Assembly (NCBI GenBank): GCA_022606425.2
Contig: JAHDVF020001336.1
Span: 1,364,001 to 1,428,000, forward strand
Source: Lepidostoma basale
Taxonomy: Eukaryota > Arthropoda > Insecta > Trichoptera > Lepidostomatidae
Direction: 5' to 3'
DNA: 64,000 nt
In this document: positions 60,599-64,000 of the stretch, piece by piece
Layout: each line of letters begins with the position of its first letter
How positions within the stretch are numbered: the stretch's first letter is position 1
Translations under genes and position numbers: made by a program
Notes under the pieces: generated by a model
Databases searched by the model: none
The model's input: the letters and a program-made list of their open reading frames with translations, nothing else
What the model was told of the DNA's origin: nothing

Positions 60599-60847
60599 GT
60601 AGTCGAATTTAATTGTATAACGTAAATGGATAATGAATGCTGGGGGAAAATCTACGAGGTTTATTTTGTATTTGTATAAATAAAGCCTTTGATGTTTGAA
60701 AATACACATCCTCAGTTTCACTGAACCTATCCGCAATTGTGTAAACACAAACATTTATAAATCTCTGTTTAATTTATATTTCTCTAAATACATAGTCTAT
60801 GTGGATTATAGTTAGTTGTTAAAACAATTAATACGAATCTAAACGTA
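60599..60847. other. Presumed intron, unassigned
   Basis: AT-rich sequence downstream of the putative donor; no repeat recognised before the LINE-E piece. Confidence 0.45.
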
Positions 60848-61435
60848 CATCTTCTTCTTCTTCAAGTGCCCTGTCGGGTCCCCCCAACGTTGGCGATCTA
60901 TCGGCGAACCTGTCCCTGTCCTGCGCCGCTCGGAACAGCTCCTCCACACTTCGGATGCCGGTCCACTCAGGGCATTTGTCTCCTGCCAGGCCCTCGGCGT
61001 CCCTCAATTTTCCCCTTCAATATCAGTTGGAGAAGGTGGTACTTTTCCCCACGCAGCATGTGAAATCTTTCGAACCTTGATAGTTGATAACAGTTCCCTG
61101 TCAACTCTAGCTCGCCTCGGGACTTCGGTATTGGTAACAATGTCTTTCCAGGGAACTCTGAGCATTCGGGCCACATTTCAAATGCTTCCAGTCTGTTCAT
61201 TGAGTTAACTTTCAAGGTCCACGTTTCACATCCATACAATAAAACAGACCACACATAGCATTTGATCATTCTCTGACGGAGTTTCAAGTTTACGTTATCA
61301 TTGTAGAATAGTGATTTAATTTTATTAAACGTAGCTCTTGCTGCCTCAATTCGTTTAATGGTGTGTTATACGTACACTTTCTCAGCCAGTGATCCCAGCC
61401 TCATACAATTTTCGACCTTCTTTGAAGTCGATTTC
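60848..61435 (-). mobile_element. LINE-E copy
   Basis: In minus sense, FNKIKSLFYNDNVNLKLRQ-like text, then MIKCYVWSVLLYGCETWTLK, SMNRLEAFEMW, a frameshifted block, then YHLLQLILKGKIEGRRGPGR. The 3' side carries the LINE-E end (plus text CTTCTTCTTCTTCAAGTGCC). It has lost about 60 bases in the RRMLRVPW region relative to 44,185-45,186. RT core absent. Confidence 0.8.
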
Positions 61436-61537
61436 TAATGATTTATTGGGTACAAGAGAGTTTTCATAATGTGGGTTTTTCCATGTAATCAGAGTTTGCC
61501 TGCCGTCTATCGTTCATTCGTCCGGCCGTTTCGATTT

Positions 61538-62475
61538 GAAAAACGAACAAATACTCCATACAAAAAATTATAAAATGAAATCTTAGTATCAGGATAGCAG
61601 AATGGGTAAAGTAAATATGTGGGTAGTTATACATGATATACCTGTATCTGATATTGGGAAGATATGTGCTACTTGTCTTGCTCATTTCTCATACGCATGA
61701 AAGAAACAAAAAGTGCCTTCGGTATTTTTAATATGTTTTAACGTCCGATACCTCCAATTACATCCTGAACTCCCGGTGCTTAATATTTTCAAAGCATAAT
61801 TTTGAATGGGGAATTTTCGATTACTGCATTGAAAAAAAAAAGCCAACTTAAACTTCGAATCGGAATTTGATTTGCACGATTTTTATTATTTTTAATTTAA
61901 TAATGTTGAAAAACAAACAATTACTCCATATAAAAAGTTATAAAATGAAATCTTAGTATCAGGATAGCAGAATGGACAAGAAGATAAATGTATGTAGGTA
62001 GTTTGAAGGATGAAATCTCAAATGAATACTTGACTTGCTCACATCTCATATGCATGAAAGAAACAAAAAGTGTCTTCGGTTATTTAATGTTTTAACGTCC
62101 GATACCTCCAAGCACGCCATGAACTCCTGGTGCTTAATATTTTCAAAACATTCTTTTATATTGAGAATTTTCGATTTCTCCATTGAAAAAAAATTCAACT
62201 TAAACTTCAAATTCCGAAATTTATTTTAAGATTTTTATTATTTTCAATTTATGTTGAAAAACGTAAAAATTGTTTTAAAATGAAATCTTAGTATCAGGAT
62301 AGCAGAATGGGCAAGAAGATAAAGGTAGTTTGAAGGATGAAATCCCAAATGCTACCTGTCTTGCTCACTTCTCTTACTAAAAAAGCCTTCGGTATTTTTG
62401 ATACGTGTTACCATAACGTCCGATACCTCCTAGCACGCCATGAACTCCTGGTGGTTGATATTTTTTCTTTGGTGT
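61538..62475 (+). repeat. Three-unit tandem repeat, period about 350-370 bp
   Basis: Units start at 61,538, 61,908 and 62,256 with GAAAAACxAAxAAxT-type text and share CTTAGTATCAGGATAGCAGA, GTGCCTTCGGTATTTTTxAT-like text, AACGTCCGATACCTCC and GAACTCCxGGTGxTTxATAT. The third unit is shortened at both ends. No coding frame is conserved. Unlike R1 it is seen only here. Confidence 0.8.
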
Positions 62476-62539
62476 AGGTGGTGTAAGCCAGTCGCAGACT
62501 TAAGGTTAAATAACCCTTCCTACAATATCTTACGTATAT

Positions 62540-62775
62540 ATGTATATCTTCTTCTTATTCTTATGATTCTTGCGATCTGTTTAAGCAGGATATCTCTCCA
62601 TCTCTTTGGTGGGGGTCCTAGTGGTCGACAGCCCTCTGGAGTCTCGTGCATCACGATCTTAATAACTCTTTCTGGATCCATTCTCTCGATGTGGTCCCTC
62701 TCTGCCAACTCCATCTCTCTTTTGCAGGATTTGCGAATTTGTTTATGTATATAATACATCCAAACAGATAACAAT
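62540..62775 (-). mobile_element. LINE-F-like 3' fragment
   Basis: Minus-strand frame: SCKREMELAERDHIERMDPE, RVIKIVMHETPEGCRPLGPP and KRWRDILLKQIARIIRIRR. The DHxxRMDPxRxxK...GxPPKRWxD pattern is the LINE-F end. Its 3' side has GAATAAGAAGAAGA. Confidence 0.75.
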
Positions 62776-63115
62776 ACCCTTTTTTACTTCACGACATTCA
62801 ACGGATGATAACGTTTATGGGTATTTACCCACTTTATATTCCAGACTCAAAGCCCTTCGTATCAAGTAAAAACACTCCCTAGCTCTGTATGGTAGAAGCA
62901 CTCGGGGAGGGGAGTGACGTCATGCATAAATTAGTATGTGAAAGGATGATTGACAATTATTGGATATTTAATACGGCAATAAAAATATTTACTGCCCCAT
63001 ATGACTCCATAAAATCCCGGTTAAGGGGTGAAATACGAATAATCAAAACGTTTGTTTTTGTTTTCTGCTTAATTCCGTGATATAGGCGAACCTTAAAGTA
63101 TCCAAAAAAAGCTTA
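62776..63115. other. Unassigned interval
   Basis: No repeat or gene recognised; a 63-codon frame without a known domain. Confidence 0.4.
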
Positions 63116-63117
63116 GT

Positions 63118-63575
63118 TCGCAGTGCACAATGGTGTTCTTGTGCCGACCGTTACGTAAGGAAGTGAAGATGGCAAAAGAAGGATAAACAAGGAATAAATG
63201 CAGTAGAAATGATATCTCTTAGACGAATGTGTGGATACTCTGTGATGATAGAGTGTCGAATGAAAATATAAGAAGTGAATGCGGTGCGAATGATGGTGTT
63301 ATGAACAAAATAATAAAAGGATCCTTAATATGGTTTGGAAACATGGAAAGGAAAGAATGAATGAAGAAAGAATGGTAAAAAAATTATATCTTAACGATGT
63401 AAATGGAACTAGAAATAGAAAACGTGGTACGATCAAATAAATCAAATATTGAATGTCGGCTACGTGAGGAGTCAGAGAAATCGACGCGCGTGCATGACAC
63501 GATGTATGAATGTTGAAGAAAAGTGTGGCAGTCTATTCTTATTTGGGGAGACAGCGTGATGGTTAGTTAGTTAGA
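63118..63575 (+). mobile_element. LINE-A 3' copy
   Basis: From AVHNGVLVPTVT-like text through a decayed RRMCGYSV region and [20 protein letters not shown] to ACAGCGTGATGG and TTAG units at 63,560-63,574. Several small deletions. Confidence 0.8.
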
Positions 63576-63576
63576 A

Positions 63577-63902
63577 ATGAGATCTCTAAGACAAATGTGT
63601 TATAATTCGGTATATGATGGAGTGAATGTAAGTATTAAGAACAAAATAATTAAAGGATCGTTAATATGGTTTGGACACATGGAAAGAATGAGTGAAGACA
63701 TAATGGTGAAAAATGTATATAAACGACGTGAATGGAGCTAGAAATAGAGGAATACCAAATCAAATAAGTCAAATATTAAATGTCAGCCGCGTGTGTCTAA
63801 GAAATTGACGTGCGTGCATGAGACGATGTATGAATGTTGAGTATCAAGAGAAGTATGTCTGGAATGAACAGTGTGTCGTTCTTGATGGTAAGTTAGTTTG
63901 TT
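63577..63902 (+). mobile_element. LINE-A 3' copy in tandem with the preceding one
   Basis: Begins exactly after the previous TTAG tail with EMRSLRQMCYNSVYDGVNVS-like text and ends at a shortened terminus (CTTGATGGTAAGTTAGTTTG). The tail-to-start junction suggests insertion at or near the previous tail. Confidence 0.75.
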
Positions 63903-64000
63903 TTTAAATATTTTGGAATTATCATGACTTACCTTCTATCATACGAAAGTAGGTATCGGGTTTACATACGTTTACATATATACAAAGATGTTTTTACATT

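Noticed and set aside
60461..60754. 97-codon minus-strand frame at the reductase exon
   Set aside because: The plus strand gives a clear match to P450 reductase; the antisense frame has no recognisable motif.

Overview
KIND OF SEQUENCE. This AT-rich eukaryotic window carries no bacterial-type gene organisation. Its repeats (RTE-, Jockey/CR1- and CR1/L2-type LINEs, mariner, several hAT families, Penelope-like elements, a tRNA-derived SINE) and one apparent host exon point to an arthropod, most likely an insect. No lower rank can be justified. Almost all open reading frames are decayed retrotransposon pieces, 5'-truncated and often nested or head-to-head. The only host coding sequence I can defend is a short exon of NADPH-cytochrome P450 reductase near 60,440-60,598 (+). 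If it is genuine, the right end of the window is repeat-filled intron of that gene.

FAMILY NAMES USED HERE. LINE-A: RTE-type, 3' end GACGGCGTGATGG plus (TTAG)n or (TTTG)n, more than 25 pieces. LINE-D, -E, -F, -G: other RTE-like families known mainly from their C-terminal ends, several with GAA-rich tails. J family: Jockey/CR1-group element with FADD reverse transcriptase (RT), best copy 11,150-14,008. C family: CR1/L2-like element with YADD RT, best copy 23,940-26,727. PLE: Penelope-like hairpins and inverted terminal repeats (pLTR-like). R1 and R2: non-coding repeats I could not classify.

LAYOUT. 1-11 kb: LINE-A, -D, -E, -F debris, a SINE split by a J fragment, a zinc-motif LINE C-terminus, R1 and R2. 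11.1-14 kb: the longest J copy. 14-20 kb: a PLE inverted pair, a hAT with 8-bp target duplication, foldback elements, and a PLE GIY-YIG endonuclease remnant. 20-24 kb: a TIR element, and a hAT holding a truncated mariner. 24-26.7 kb: a young C-family LINE. 27-43 kb: nested hATs, J copies, SINEs, PLE pairs and a 263-bp MITE. 43-48 kb: hAT transposase remnant, LINE-E/-G, and a hAT MITE inside LINE-A. 48-50.4 kb: the longest LINE-A RT, flanked by (TA)n. 51-57 kb: J and LINE-A pieces, tandem R1 with a MITE inside, and a second C-family copy about 99% identical to the first. 57-60.3 kb: PLE inverted pairs and LINE-A pieces. 60.3-62.5 kb: the P450 reductase exon and a three-unit tandem repeat of about 350 bp. 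63-64 kb: two LINE-A copies in tandem.

HOW THE PARTS RELATE. Relative ages can be read from nesting: hATs lie inside LINEs and LINEs inside hATs, so both classes were active over overlapping periods. The most unusual signals are (1) many PLE hairpins that resemble reduced hammerhead ribozymes, with palindromic stem III segments, and (2) a foldback element made of an inverted duplication of the LINE-A 3' end.
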